Source of the DNA: Teredinibacter turnerae T7901
Lineage (GTDB): Bacteria > Pseudomonadota > Gammaproteobacteria > Pseudomonadales > Cellvibrionaceae
Direction of reading: 5' to 3'
NCBI RefSeq assembly: GCF_000023025.1
Contig: NC_012997.1
Span: forward strand, 1,224,764-1,288,763
DNA length: 64,000 nt
The notes beneath the pieces were generated by a model. It was not told the origin of the DNA. It searched no databases and saw nothing but the letters and a program-made list of their open reading frames with translations. Position 1 is the first letter of the stretch. Each line of letters begins with the position of its first letter. Of the stretch, positions 39,005-48,249 are shown in pieces. The position numbers and the translations under genes are program-made.

Positions 39005-40696
39005 ATGAAGATACTCGTCGTCGACGACTACCCGCAAAATCGCGAGCTGCTGCTGATGATTTTGGAGGACGAAGGGCACAGCTGTGTCGAGGCCGCCGAC
39101 GGAATACAGGCGTGTGAGTTATTTCGGGCCGATATGGACATAAATCTTATCTTGATGGACGTGAACATGCCACTGATGGACGGCATCACCGCAACGCGAG
39201 TGATTAAACAGGAAAGTGAAGAGCGTTTTGTTCCGATAATATTTGTTACCGCACTGGATAACACCGAAATACTTGTGCGCTGCCTTGATGCCGGCGGCGA
39301 TGATTTCGTTCCGAAACCTGTGAACGAAACTGTCCTTATGGCGAAAATAGATGCGCACGCGCGCGCGCAAACATTGTATGTAACCTTACAGGACGCGCAC
39401 AAATCCTTGCGATACCATCAGCAAGTGATGAACCGGGAGCACGCGATTGTGGAGCACATTTTCGCGAACTCCAGCCGCCGCAACAAAACCTTCTGTGAAA
39501 ACATTCAACACTACACCTCTCCGGTTTCCATGTTTGACGGCGATGTCGTTTTGTCTGGCCCTTCGCCGGCCGGAGGCAATTATTTAATGGTTGGCGATTT
39601 TACCGGGCATGGATTGGCTGCGGCTATTGGTTCTCTACCGGTGACGGAAATTTTTTACAGCTTGACCGAACGCCAGGCCAGCATCTCGCAGCTGGCTGAA
39701 GATCTCAACGAGCGACTCACCGAACTTTTGCCTACCAGTATGTTTTGTTGCGCGACGCTGTTGTTTATTGATGCGTCTGGTACCCAGTGTACGGTCTGGT
39801 CTGGCGGCATGAACGATGTCTTGCGGGTGAAGCCCGGCACAGGCGCTGTAGCTAAAGTGGCGGCGCAGCACATGCCATTGGGTATTCTCAGCAAATCGGA
39901 ATTTGATAACACGCCCCAGCTGTTTGAAATTGATGCTGGTGAGCGTTTGTATATTTACACCGATGGGGTGAATGAAGCGGTTAATCCGCAAGGCGAAGAA
40001 TTCGGGCTTGAACGGCTGGAGAGACTGGTTGCCGCTGGAGGTGACAATGTGGTTGCGAAAATAACGGCATCGGTTAAAGACTTTCATCGCGATAGCGGTC
40101 AATCGGATGATCTTTCCATTGTCGAGCTGACCGGCGGGCCGCTCGTGCATCGCCGCACCTCAGACAGCAGCGTAGTGGATGTGCGCAGTGAATTTCATCG
40201 CGCGCATTCTTTTCCATGGCATCTGCATATGCGACTCGAAGACGAGGATTTGCGCAATGTGAATATTGTTGATGAAATTCTCGGCTTCGTTGCCAGCATC
40301 CGCGGCATCGAATTACATCAGGATAAAATTTTTACCATTGTGAGTGAGTTGTACAGTAATTCGTTGGAGCACGGAGTACTGGGGCTTGCCTCCGATCTCA
40401 AAGACACCCCTGCCGGTTTCGAAACCTATTACCGTGAAAGACAAGAGCGCCTTGCAGCGGTTAGTGGGCAGTTTATCGAATTGGATTTCAGCTATATTCG
40501 CGGCGCGACCAATCGAGTGCAGTTGGTGATTACCGATAGCGGCGAAGGTTTCGATATCGATAAAACGTTAACCCGCTGCGCCGATGACGATACGCCGTTT
40601 GGGCGTGGTATTAACCTGCTACACAGCTTGTGCTCGCGATTGGAGTACAGCCTGGGGGGCCGTTCGGTTACAGCGGTGTACGATTTGTGCATTTAG
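39005..40696 (+). CDS. Response regulator with PP2C-type phosphatase and HATPase kinase domains (HsbR-like)
   Basis: A 563-residue three-domain switch protein: receiver domain (1-120, phospho-acceptor Asp52 in LILMDVNMP, Lys104 region FVPKPVN), linker, SpoIIE-type Ser phosphatase (about 170-385, metal Asp in VGDFTGHGLAAAIG and YIYTDGVNEA, SDDLSIVEL) and a GHKL anti-sigma-factor-kinase-like ATPase (about 425-560, SELYSNSLEHGV and DSGEGFDI). Such a protein can both phosphorylate and dephosphorylate a STAS partner, here the gene just upstream. The layout equals Pseudomonas HsbR. The kinase feeding the receiver (HptB in Pseudomonas) is not in this window. Confidence 0.88.
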   Translation: MKILVVDDYPQNRELLLMILEDEGHSCVEAADGIQACELFRADMDINLILMDVNMPLMDGITATRVIKQESEERFVPIIFVTALDNTEILVRCLDAGGDDFVPKPVNETVLMAKIDAHARAQTLYVTLQDAHKSLRYHQQVMNREHAIVEHIFANSSRRNKTFCENIQHYTSPVSMFDGDVVLSGPSPAGGNYLMVGDFTGHGLAAAIGSLPVTEIFYSLTERQASISQLAEDLNERLTELLPTSMFCCATLLFIDASGTQCTVWSGGMNDVLRVKPGTGAVAKVAAQHMPLGILSKSEFDNTPQLFEIDAGERLYIYTDGVNEAVNPQGEEFGLERLERLVAAGGDNVVAKITASVKDFHRDSGQSDDLSIVELTGGPLVHRRTSDSSVVDVRSEFHRAHSFPWHLHMRLEDEDLRNVNIVDEILGFVASIRGIELHQDKIFTIVSELYSNSLEHGVLGLASDLKDTPAGFETYYRERQERLAAVSGQFIELDFSYIRGATNRVQLVITDSGEGFDIDKTLTRCADDDTPFGRGINLLHSLCSRLEYSLGGRSVTAVYDLCI

Positions 40697-40823
40697 CTTT
40701 AGCGCTGCAATTCTTCAACGCTGTTAGTCTTCAACGCTGGAGTTTGTAAGAGTTGATACCAGCCTGAAGCCGCGGTGTGTTCCAGTTGGCTATGTATTGC
40801 TTTCGGTTTCGCTCTTGTTTTCG

Positions 40824-42131
40824 CTATCGGTGTCGCAATTGCCCCTGGAGCACGCTGTAAGTAGCCGAGGTTAATTTTTCTATTTGCGCATCGGTGATGA
40901 TGTACGGTGGCATCATGTACACCAGCTTGCCGAAGGGGCGTAACCATATGCCGGCTTCTACAAACGCAGGTTCTATCTGGGCCATATCCACTGGCTCTGC
41001 CAATTCTATTACGCCAATGGCTCCCAGCACGCGCACATCCACAACGCCCGGCAGTGAACGGCAGGGCGCGAGGCCTGCGCTTAGCTGGGCGCTTATCCGC
41101 GCGACTTCCCGTTGCCAGTCGGATTGCTGGAGCATTTCAATATTGCGGGCGGCAACTGCACAAGCCAGCGGATTGCCCATATAAGTCGGGCCATGCATAA
41201 AACAGCCTGCATCCCCGCTGCAAATAATGTCAGCGATGGTGTCGTTACAGAGCGTCGCCGCGAGTGTGATATACCCGGCAGTTAAAGTTTTACCCAGGCA
41301 CAGAATGTCGGGGCTAATGCCTGCGTGCTCGCAGGCGAACCATTTTCCTGTACGGCCCAGGCCGGTGGCGATTTCGTCAGCAATAAACAACACGTTGTAC
41401 TTTCGGCACAGGGCATGTAAACCGGCCAGAAATTCTGGGGAGTAGAACCGCATTCCTCCAGCCCCCTGTACGATTGGCTCAATAATGACTGCGGCGAGTT
41501 CTTCGTGATGGCTCGCCAGGAGCTGCTCGACATCGTCAAGCGCATTTGGAGGCAGTGCTTCGCTAAAGCCTGCGGGTGGTGCTGGAGCAAATAACTGCTT
41601 TGCCAACACACCCTCAAAAAGGCGGTGCATGCCGGTGACTGGATCACATACAGACATGGCCGCAAAAGTGTCGCCGTGGTAACCGTTGCGAAAGCTCAAA
41701 ATGCGCTGTTTGTTGGCTTGACCCTGGGCCTGCCAGAATTGCAGTGCCATCTTGAGCGCAACTTCCACAGCAACCGAGCCGGAGTCGCTAAAGAAAACTC
41801 GGGAGAGGTCGCCTGGTGTGATGTCCACGAGTAATTTTGACAGGTGAACAGCAGGCTGATGGGTGAGCCCGCCGAACATTACGTGCGACATATCTGCCAT
41901 CTGTTCGGTTAGGGCGGCGTTCAGTGTCGGGTGATTGTAGCCGTGAATAGCGCTCCACCAGGATGCCATGCCGTCGATAAGACGCTCCCCGGTAGCAAGC
42001 ACAATTTCAACACCCTCGCAGCGTGCCACGGGAAACACCGGCACGTCTGAGTGGACTGAGGCGTAAGGGTGCCACACGTGCTGTTTGTCGAGCGCCAGTA
42101 ATTCTGCGGGGGAGTAAGGTGTCTTTTGCAT
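40824..42131 (-). CDS. bioA: Adenosylmethionine-8-amino-7-oxononanoate aminotransferase
   Basis: PLP enzyme of biotin synthesis, converting KAPA to DAPA with S-adenosylmethionine as amino donor. The 435-residue protein has HVWHPYASV near residue 14, the GMASWWSAIHGYNHP segment that shapes the SAM/KAPA pocket, ADEIATGLGRTGKWFACEHA (near 252) and the PLP lysine in CLGKTLTAGY (near 282). No other bio genes are adjacent, so the pathway is dispersed. Confidence 0.95.
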   Translation of the reverse strand: MQKTPYSPAELLALDKQHVWHPYASVHSDVPVFPVARCEGVEIVLATGERLIDGMASWWSAIHGYNHPTLNAALTEQMADMSHVMFGGLTHQPAVHLSKLLVDITPGDLSRVFFSDSGSVAVEVALKMALQFWQAQGQANKQRILSFRNGYHGDTFAAMSVCDPVTGMHRLFEGVLAKQLFAPAPPAGFSEALPPNALDDVEQLLASHHEELAAVIIEPIVQGAGGMRFYSPEFLAGLHALCRKYNVLFIADEIATGLGRTGKWFACEHAGISPDILCLGKTLTAGYITLAATLCNDTIADIICSGDAGCFMHGPTYMGNPLACAVAARNIEMLQQSDWQREVARISAQLSAGLAPCRSLPGVVDVRVLGAIGVIELAEPVDMAQIEPAFVEAGIWLRPFGKLVYMMPPYIITDAQIEKLTSATYSVLQGQLRHR

Positions 42132-42229
42132 AGCTCAGGTGTCGCCAATCGGGTATTGCAGGGAAAAGGGCGACTATTCTAACAGGCCATCCGGGTAGCG
42201 TCCGCCGGGGGAAGGTAACCCGTGTTGTG

Positions 42230-42949
42230 TCAGGCTAGAGAATCTATGTAGTTATCCAACAGACCGCGATTATCCGCCGACATAAGCTGAAATTGCACTC
42301 GCAGCAGATTGTGGCAATAGGGCTCGCGGGTAAATCGGCACTGTTTGAGCGATGCGCGCAGTTCGAGACAGAAGCCGGGCGAAAAGTCGATTCGGGTGCG
42401 TAAGGTACGCCCGAGCTGGCTGGATGCGCGTAAATTTTCGCCGCAAACTTCCAGCATTGCGCCTTGTTGGCTGAGGTTGAGTACTTGCCCCTGGAGCGCG
42501 GGAAAGCCCCCGAGTTTAATTGAGACCTGCGGCATTTGTCCGCGCTCGAAATACACGCGCTTGCGCCAGCGACGGTTGGTGACTAAGCCGCTTTCCAGCA
42601 CGCGCACGCTGAGAAGTGGGTGGGCATCGCCTCCGAGAATTTCCTGCAGCATCACGTGCAGGTTGTAGATGCCTGCAGCACTGTTAATTTGCAGCCAACA
42701 CTGCTCACCTTCATTCAGTGGCTGGCCTGTGTTCGGGTAGAGCCCATCAAGAAGAAGCTCCCCGCTGGCGAGGTCAAACCCGTGTACGAACGATTGCCGG
42801 GTTTCGCCGCTGGCAGAGTGGTAGACAGACACCAACTGCCGTTTTAGTCCGCACTGTACCAGGAGGTCGGCCTCCCACTCTTTCCAGTCCGTTTTGTACG
42901 GGGGCGGTGGCGGTGGGGTTTTCTTTCTGAGGGTGGGAAATTTCAACAT
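42230..42949 (-). CDS. PilZ-domain c-di-GMP receptor with N-terminal YcgR-like domain
   Basis: A 239-residue protein. After a Pro-rich start (six prolines near residue 13), residues about 20-115 look like the YcgR-type N-terminal barrel, and the C-terminal half is a PilZ domain with the RxxxR loop (NRRWRKRVYF, near 127) and the second motif NLSQQG (NxSxxG, near 158), the two c-di-GMP contacts. YcgR-type proteins slow or bias the flagellar motor when c-di-GMP is high. A sigma-54-like promoter 41 bases upstream points to the flagellar regulon. Motor binding is inference. Confidence 0.85.
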   Translation of the reverse strand: MLKFPTLRKKTPPPPPPYKTDWKEWEADLLVQCGLKRQLVSVYHSASGETRQSFVHGFDLASGELLLDGLYPNTGQPLNEGEQCWLQINSAAGIYNLHVMLQEILGGDAHPLLSVRVLESGLVTNRRWRKRVYFERGQMPQVSIKLGGFPALQGQVLNLSQQGAMLEVCGENLRASSQLGRTLRTRIDFSPGFCLELRASLKQCRFTREPYCHNLLRVQFQLMSADNRGLLDNYIDSLA

Positions 42950-42989
42950 AACAACTTACATAATCCTGATGTCGCTCAATTCTGAAGAT

Positions 42990-43005
42990 TGCAAAGCCTG
43001 TGCCC
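42990..43005 (-). promoter_or_regulatory. Sigma-54-like promoter before the PilZ gene
   Basis: Read on the minus strand: GGGCAC-AGGCT-TTGCA. The invariant GG and GC are correctly spaced and all of GGCAC and TTGC match the consensus TGGCAC-N5-TTGCW; only the first T differs. The -12 box ends 41 bases before the start codon at 42949, an ideal distance. Confidence 0.65.
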
Positions 43006-43217
43006 GGTCGTCACAATCACGGCCCATGCGGCAGCCGAGGTGACATTGCGCTGCAGGCGGCAACCCATTGCCCCAGGTAAGTACTTTTTGACATCAGCAG
43101 GCGGCAATTTCCTGTCCACGAGATTCACACTTGTGGATAAAAACCGTACAATGGCCGCCCTTTTTTGAACCTGCATAATGAGCGAGCGCTGTATCTGCTC
43201 GAACCTCTGGAGCCACC

Positions 43218-44126
43218 GTGGATCAACTCACCCGTAAGAACCGTCTCGAATTCAACAAGTTGCAGAAGCGCCTGCGCCGCCATGTGGGTCGCGCCATTGC
43301 CGACTACAACATGATTGAAGAAGGGGATCGCGTGATGGTGTGCCTGTCGGGTGGCAAAGATTCCTACGGTATGCTCGACATACTGTTGAGCTTACAGCGC
43401 ACTGCGCCGGTGAAGTTTGAGTTGGTGGCGGTGAATCTGGACCAAAAGCAACCGGGCTTCCCGGAGCACGTGTTGCCTGCCTATTTAGATACCCTTGATA
43501 TCGAATACCATATCGTTGAGCGCGATACCTACAGTATTGTGAAATCAGTAGTGCCGGAGGGTAAAACCACTTGTGGTTTATGTTCCCGCCTGCGTCGCGG
43601 CACACTCTACGGCTTTGCTGAAAAAATCGGCGCGACCAAAATTGCACTCGGGCATCACCGGGACGATATCGTCGAAACCCTGTTTTTGAATTTGTTTTAT
43701 GCGGGCAGGCTCAAGGCCATGCCGCCTAAGCTGCGGTCTGATGACAAGCGAAATATTATTATTCGGCCCTTGGCTTATTGCCCGGAAGAGGATCTTGAGG
43801 CGTTCGCACAGGCAAGGGCATTCCCTATTATTCCGTGCAACCTGTGCGGATCTCAGGAAAATTTACAGCGGCAGGTGATCAAAGAAATGTTGCGCGGCTG
43901 GGATAAACAGTTCCCGGGCCGAGTGGAAACTATTTTCGCAGCGCTGCAGCGGGTTTCGCCATCGCAGTTGGCAGACAACGCGTTGTTTAATTTTACGGAT
44001 TTAACCTTGGACCGCAGTGCGCCTGCCGCGATTGAAGACGACGCTCCTCTCTCATGGTCTGACCTGGCAACTACAGAAGATACAACCGACGCCGTTAACA
44101 TAATAAATGCAGTCAATATTGGTTGA
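43218..44126 (+). CDS. ttcA: tRNA 2-thiocytidine synthetase TtcA
   Basis: ATP- and Fe-S-dependent enzyme that thiolates C32 in some tRNAs. The 302-residue product has the PP-loop SGGKDS (residues 44-49) and the three-cysteine cluster set: Cys119 and Cys122 (TTCGLC) and Cys207/Cys210 (IPCNLCG). The start is GTG 43218. No partner gene is nearby. Confidence 0.96.
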   Translation: MDQLTRKNRLEFNKLQKRLRRHVGRAIADYNMIEEGDRVMVCLSGGKDSYGMLDILLSLQRTAPVKFELVAVNLDQKQPGFPEHVLPAYLDTLDIEYHIVERDTYSIVKSVVPEGKTTCGLCSRLRRGTLYGFAEKIGATKIALGHHRDDIVETLFLNLFYAGRLKAMPPKLRSDDKRNIIIRPLAYCPEEDLEAFAQARAFPIIPCNLCGSQENLQRQVIKEMLRGWDKQFPGRVETIFAALQRVSPSQLADNALFNFTDLTLDRSAPAAIEDDAPLSWSDLATTEDTTDAVNIINAVNIG

Positions 44127-44684
44127 TGGTTATAAGAATGACTTTTTAGGGTGCCAGATTCCATAAATGCAGCTAAGCTTAAGAAATAGAAAAGGGTCTG
44201 TGAACCTTTGGCACTATGCCATACGCTGGCTATCAGGGAATTAGCTCATGCCGGTCTGAGCCAACGATCCCAAAAATGGCGGGGCTGTGAATCAGGAGAG
44301 CGTATCACACTGTGTTTGAGGTTAGATTGCTGCCACGACAGCCGCAGCACTGCTGGCGGAAGTCATCCGAAAGGTGCTGCCGGATCGTTAGTTCGCAGGC
44401 ACCTGGGTAAACTGTGCTGGTACTTGGCCTGATAATGGTTTTTCCATTGTTATGTCGAGGGATATTTTGCTGTACGGATTTCGCTCTGCAGGAGGTTCCC
44501 GCGTGCAGTCTGCGGGTCAGTGCGCTAAGGCTGCAATTGCAGCTATAGCTACGACAGCTACGCGCTGTTCCTGGCGCGCTTATCCCGCCTCCTCACACAA
44601 ACCCACAACACGCATTTCACATCCGAGACCTTGCCTCAACAGTACGCTAGTGGGCAGGGTTTTGTTTATATAGAAAGGTATACG
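44127..44684 (+). other. Intergenic region before the GGDEF-EAL gene (558 bases)
   Basis: No believable protein gene. The stretch has several inverted pairs, among them TGGCA-CTA-TGCCA (44209-44221) and GCAGCAC...GTGCTGC (about 44345-44381), so a structured leader or small RNA is possible. I compared it by eye with the c-di-GMP (GEMM) riboswitch core and found no match. The start of the next gene is set at 44685 by an AAAGG ribosome site at 44674-44678. Confidence 0.4.
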
Positions 44685-47120
44685 GTGCAGGGCTTTTTTC
44701 AAGGTATTTCATTCCGTCTGGCAAAGGTCGGCGTAATCGTCGCTCTTTTGGTCGGCTCGTTGATGAGTGCTGTTCAGATTTACATCGATTTTCAGGCGCA
44801 GTCGAAAGATGTCAATAATTTGATCGCGCTGGCAACCGATGTGTCTACGCCGCCTGCGGCGCGCGCTATCCACACGCTCGATAACATGTTAGCCAATGAG
44901 GTCGCCGAGGGCCTTATGGGGTTCGACTTTATTGTCGCAGTGACTATTGAGGACGAGCTAGGCAATGAAATTGCCGAGTCTCGGCGCATTCCGGTAAATA
45001 GCAGCACGGTCTGGGTAACCAAGCAGATTACGCAGCACTTAGTTGTGCACAGTGCCCCGCTCTATATTCCTGGCCAGGATGATCACGGCCTGATCAATTT
45101 TGTGGTAGACATGGACGCAGCCTTGGCGTCGTTCTACAAGCATTCCGCCGTGGTTATCAGCATTGGTTTGATCCGCAGCTTTTTTCTGGTGCTGATACTA
45201 TTTTTCGCGTTTCATTATCTGCTCACTAAACCACTGATCAGTATTGCCAGCCAGATTAAACAAATTAACCCGGGCAGCCCCGGTGAGCAGCGATTGTCTT
45301 TGCGTGGCCTGCGCCGCGACGACGAATTGAAGCAACTGGTTAACAGCGGCAACCAGTTACTTGACGCAGTGGATCTGGCGCTTGCCAAGCGGCGTGCCGT
45401 CGAAGTGGTGTTGCGCAAAAGTGAAGAGCATGTACGCCAAATTATCGATAGTTTGCCTGTGTGGGTTGGGGCGCGTAACAAAGACGGCCACTATATTTTC
45501 GCCAATAAGGCGCTAGCGGACTTTCTTAACACGTCACCGGAAGCCATGCGCGGCTCTCATATCAGCGATTTCGCCAGTTATTTTTTGACGGACCCGGCGG
45601 AAGTGATTGCACTCGATAACGAAGTCATCAGCACCCGCTTAAGCGCGCAAATCTGGGAAGAAAAATGGCTCAATGCGGGCGGTGAAGAGCACAGTATGCA
45701 CACGCATGTGATGCCGATGGAATTTTATGATGAAGTCGTGGCACTGGTGGTTTCGTCGGATATTACAGAACTGAAAAAAGCGCAGGCGCAGATGGAACAC
45801 ATGGCTTATCACGATGCGCTTACTGATTTGCCCAACCGGAGTTATCTGGTTGAGCGGCTTGAAGAAGAAATACGTAAATCCGATCGTCAGAACTTCTTCG
45901 GCGCCTTATTGTTTATCGATCTGGACCAGTTCAAATATATCAACGATTCATTGGGACACCCCGCTGGCGATGGCGTACTGAAGCATGTCGCACAACGTTT
46001 AATGGCGATAGCCTCCGAAAACGATGTCGTGGTGCGCCTTGGTGGCGATGAGTTCGTGGTAGTGCTTACGAACCTTGGCGAGGATATCTCAGGTGCGATT
46101 TTAAAAGCTGAAGAAATTGCCGAGCGAATTCGTTCCCACGTGTCCGAACCACATTATTATCACGATCTCGAACTGCATGTTACTTGCAGTGTGGGCATTG
46201 TTATTTACCCTGACGAGGAAGCGGGGGTGCACGAGTTGCTGCGTTTTGCAGATACTGCCATGTATCAGGTTAAAGAGCAGGGGCGCGATGCGATTCAGTT
46301 CTTCAATAAATACATGGCCGATAAAGCACGCAATGTGCTGGTTATGGAAGGCGACCTCCACCGCGCGCTGGAAATGGAAGCTTTCAGTTTACAGTTTCAG
46401 CCCAGGGTTAATGTGCTTACTGGCGAAATAGTCGGTGCAGAAGCCTTATTGCGCTGGAATCATCCAGAGCGTGGTGCGGTGTCTCCTGCGGTGTTTATTC
46501 CCGTGCTGGAAACATCCGGGCTTATCGTGGATGTCGGTATGTGGGTTATCGAGCGCTCACTGCAGCAGGTAAAAGAATGGCAGCGGATGGGGCTCTGGAC
46601 GCGCAACATGCGTTTGGGTGTCAACATTAGTCCGCGCCAGTTCCGGAGCTCGCAATTTGTTGACGACGTGAAACGCGCACTGCGAGACATCGAATTTTCG
46701 GCAGAGATGCTTGAGATGGAGATTACCGAAGGAATCGTGATTCACAATCTGGAAGAAACCATTAATACGATGACCACCCTGCAGACTCAGGGAATCAACT
46801 TCGCGCTTGATGATTTTGGTACGGGTTACTCTTCGATCAGCTATTTAAAGAAGCTGCCCGTATCTATCCTAAAAATCGACCAAAGCTTTGTCCGAGATAT
46901 CACAGTTGATCGCAACGATCGTGTGCTCGTAGAAACTATCAGTGCTATGGGCAATATGCTGGGTCTGGAGGTTGTTGCTGAGGGTGTTGAGACTCAGGAC
47001 CAACTTGAGCTGATCTCCCAGTACGGCTGTCGTTATTACCAGGGCTACCTGGCCAGCAGGCCTGTCGACCCCAATGCGTTTGAGCTGATGCTCGAGAAGA
47101 AGGTCATTGCTCCACAGTAG
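44685..47120 (+). CDS. GGDEF-EAL c-di-GMP turnover enzyme with PAS domain
   Basis: Inner-membrane sensor that can make and/or break c-di-GMP. The product is 811 residues from GTG 44685. Order: TM1 (about 8-28), periplasmic sensor, TM2 (about 157-177), HAMP-like linker, PAS (about 250-375), GGDEF (active site RLGGDEF at bases about 46035-46056; no RxxD inhibitory site, SEND instead) and EAL (EALLRW, NISPRQF, EITEG, DDFGTGYSS, KIDQSF, EGVET all kept, so phosphodiesterase activity is likely). Standing close to the flagellar cluster and the PilZ gene suggests a role in motility. Confidence 0.9.
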   Translation: MQGFFQGISFRLAKVGVIVALLVGSLMSAVQIYIDFQAQSKDVNNLIALATDVSTPPAARAIHTLDNMLANEVAEGLMGFDFIVAVTIEDELGNEIAESRRIPVNSSTVWVTKQITQHLVVHSAPLYIPGQDDHGLINFVVDMDAALASFYKHSAVVISIGLIRSFFLVLILFFAFHYLLTKPLISIASQIKQINPGSPGEQRLSLRGLRRDDELKQLVNSGNQLLDAVDLALAKRRAVEVVLRKSEEHVRQIIDSLPVWVGARNKDGHYIFANKALADFLNTSPEAMRGSHISDFASYFLTDPAEVIALDNEVISTRLSAQIWEEKWLNAGGEEHSMHTHVMPMEFYDEVVALVVSSDITELKKAQAQMEHMAYHDALTDLPNRSYLVERLEEEIRKSDRQNFFGALLFIDLDQFKYINDSLGHPAGDGVLKHVAQRLMAIASENDVVVRLGGDEFVVVLTNLGEDISGAILKAEEIAERIRSHVSEPHYYHDLELHVTCSVGIVIYPDEEAGVHELLRFADTAMYQVKEQGRDAIQFFNKYMADKARNVLVMEGDLHRALEMEAFSLQFQPRVNVLTGEIVGAEALLRWNHPERGAVSPAVFIPVLETSGLIVDVGMWVIERSLQQVKEWQRMGLWTRNMRLGVNISPRQFRSSQFVDDVKRALRDIEFSAEMLEMEITEGIVIHNLEETINTMTTLQTQGINFALDDFGTGYSSISYLKKLPVSILKIDQSFVRDITVDRNDRVLVETISAMGNMLGLEVVAEGVETQDQLELISQYGCRYYQGYLASRPVDPNAFELMLEKKVIAPQ

Positions 47121-47169
47121 GACGTATTGATCGTTCAAGTCACTGAGTGGTGGGGGCTTTTCAGCAGTC

Positions 47170-47880
47170 CTAATACAACTTGGCCAGGGTTACCGGCACC
47201 GCCGTTTCCACCTTGAGAATACGTGCACCTAATTGAAAAGCTGCGAACCCTTCATTAAGAAAATAACTCACTTCACCTTCAGTAAATCCGCCCTCGGGGC
47301 CGATTGCTAATACTGCTGTTTCGTTTTTTGCTAGCCTCGGGCACGCCGGGTAGTCTCCTGGATGCGCGATAAGTTTGGTGTGACCATCCGCTATGCCCGG
47401 CAAAGCGTCCTCTGCGAATGGGCGGAAACGGCAGTGCTTTTCCACCTGTGGCAGCTGGGTCGCGCCAGCTTGCTCAAGCCCAAGTATCAGTTGCTCGCGA
47501 ATGGCTGATTCCGTGACCGCGGGGGATTGCCAGAAGCTCTTTTCCACTTTTGCGGTTTGCAACAGGTGAATTCTCGCAACCCCCATACACGCAGCAGTTT
47601 GCAGGATGCGTTTGATCATCTGTGGCCGGGGAAGTGCCAGCACCAGGCTCAGTGGTAGTGGCGCGGGTGGTGCGGTTTCCAGCTGAATATCCGTCAGCCC
47701 CCATCCGCCGTCGGTTTGGTGCAGACAGCCGTAGCCAAGCTTTCCGTCTATCACACCAACCTTCAGCAGACTACCGGTTCTGGCCTTTAGTACTTGTTGA
47801 ATGTGCCTGGTTTGGCGCTCACTCAGCGTGGCCTCAGTGGCGGATTGAAACTGGTGGGCTTCGAGCAGCAGAAGATTCAT
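47170..47880 (-). CDS. rsmE: 16S rRNA m3U1498 methyltransferase
   Basis: SPOUT-family methyltransferase. From ATG 47880 the product is 236 residues beginning MNLLLLEAHQF; it has the PUA-like N-terminal domain (LSERQTRHIQQVLKARTGSLLKVG) and the trefoil-knot SAM site (AIGPEGGFTEGEV and FQLGARILKVETA). The frame stays open upstream to 48111, but that would run across the tRNA-Arg gene, so the shorter start is chosen. Confidence 0.94.
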   Translation of the reverse strand: MNLLLLEAHQFQSATEATLSERQTRHIQQVLKARTGSLLKVGVIDGKLGYGCLHQTDGGWGLTDIQLETAPPAPLPLSLVLALPRPQMIKRILQTAACMGVARIHLLQTAKVEKSFWQSPAVTESAIREQLILGLEQAGATQLPQVEKHCRFRPFAEDALPGIADGHTKLIAHPGDYPACPRLAKNETAVLAIGPEGGFTEGEVSYFLNEGFAAFQLGARILKVETAVPVTLAKLY

Positions 47881-47949
47881 GTGCAGGGTCGTGGTGTTTG
47901 GTAGAGGGGACTGCTGGCCATCTTCGTAACGAAAGCATCGCAGAGTAGG

Positions 47950-48025
47950 TGGCGTCCCCACCAGGACTCGAACCTGGAGCTCGCGCTTAGGAGGCGCGGG
48001 ATTTATCCTGTTAATCGATGGGGAC
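47950..48025 (-). tRNA. tRNA-Arg (anticodon CCT)
   Basis: On the minus strand a 76-base cloverleaf: acceptor GTCCCCA (48025-48019) pairs with TGGGGAC, D-arm GATT..AATC, anticodon arm CGCGC-CTCCTAA-GCGCG (anticodon CCT, reads AGG), T-arm CCAGG-TTCGAGT-CCTGG, discriminator G and encoded CCA (47952-47950). It lies 69 bases upstream of rsmE on the same strand. Confidence 0.95.
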
Positions 48026-48249
48026 TCGGCAGCGGCGAAACTATACCAAACCCAAAGACCAAACCCAACGGGCAAAAAATTGCGATGTCTGACTAAATCG
48101 CGATAGCCCATGGTACTGGGGTTTTAAAACTATTTCGGGTTATAGTTGTCAGACTCGGGTTGGGCCCAAAAGGCCTGGTGAAAAGTTCACCGCTACCACA
48201 GTCAATACGGAGTAACATCAGCCTGTTACCCACGCTTCTGGAGACATTA

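Noticed and set aside
42179-42192. Third MITE end (TAACAGGCC) between bioA and the PilZ gene
   Set aside because: Only about nine bases match and the CCTAG part is missing; expected by chance.
44127-44684. c-di-GMP riboswitch before the GGDEF-EAL gene
   Set aside because: The conserved GEMM core bases and tetraloop/receptor pair could not be found by eye on the plus strand.
47881-48111. Longer N terminus for rsmE
   Set aside because: The extension would be translated through the tRNA-Arg gene; the family N terminus begins at 47880.
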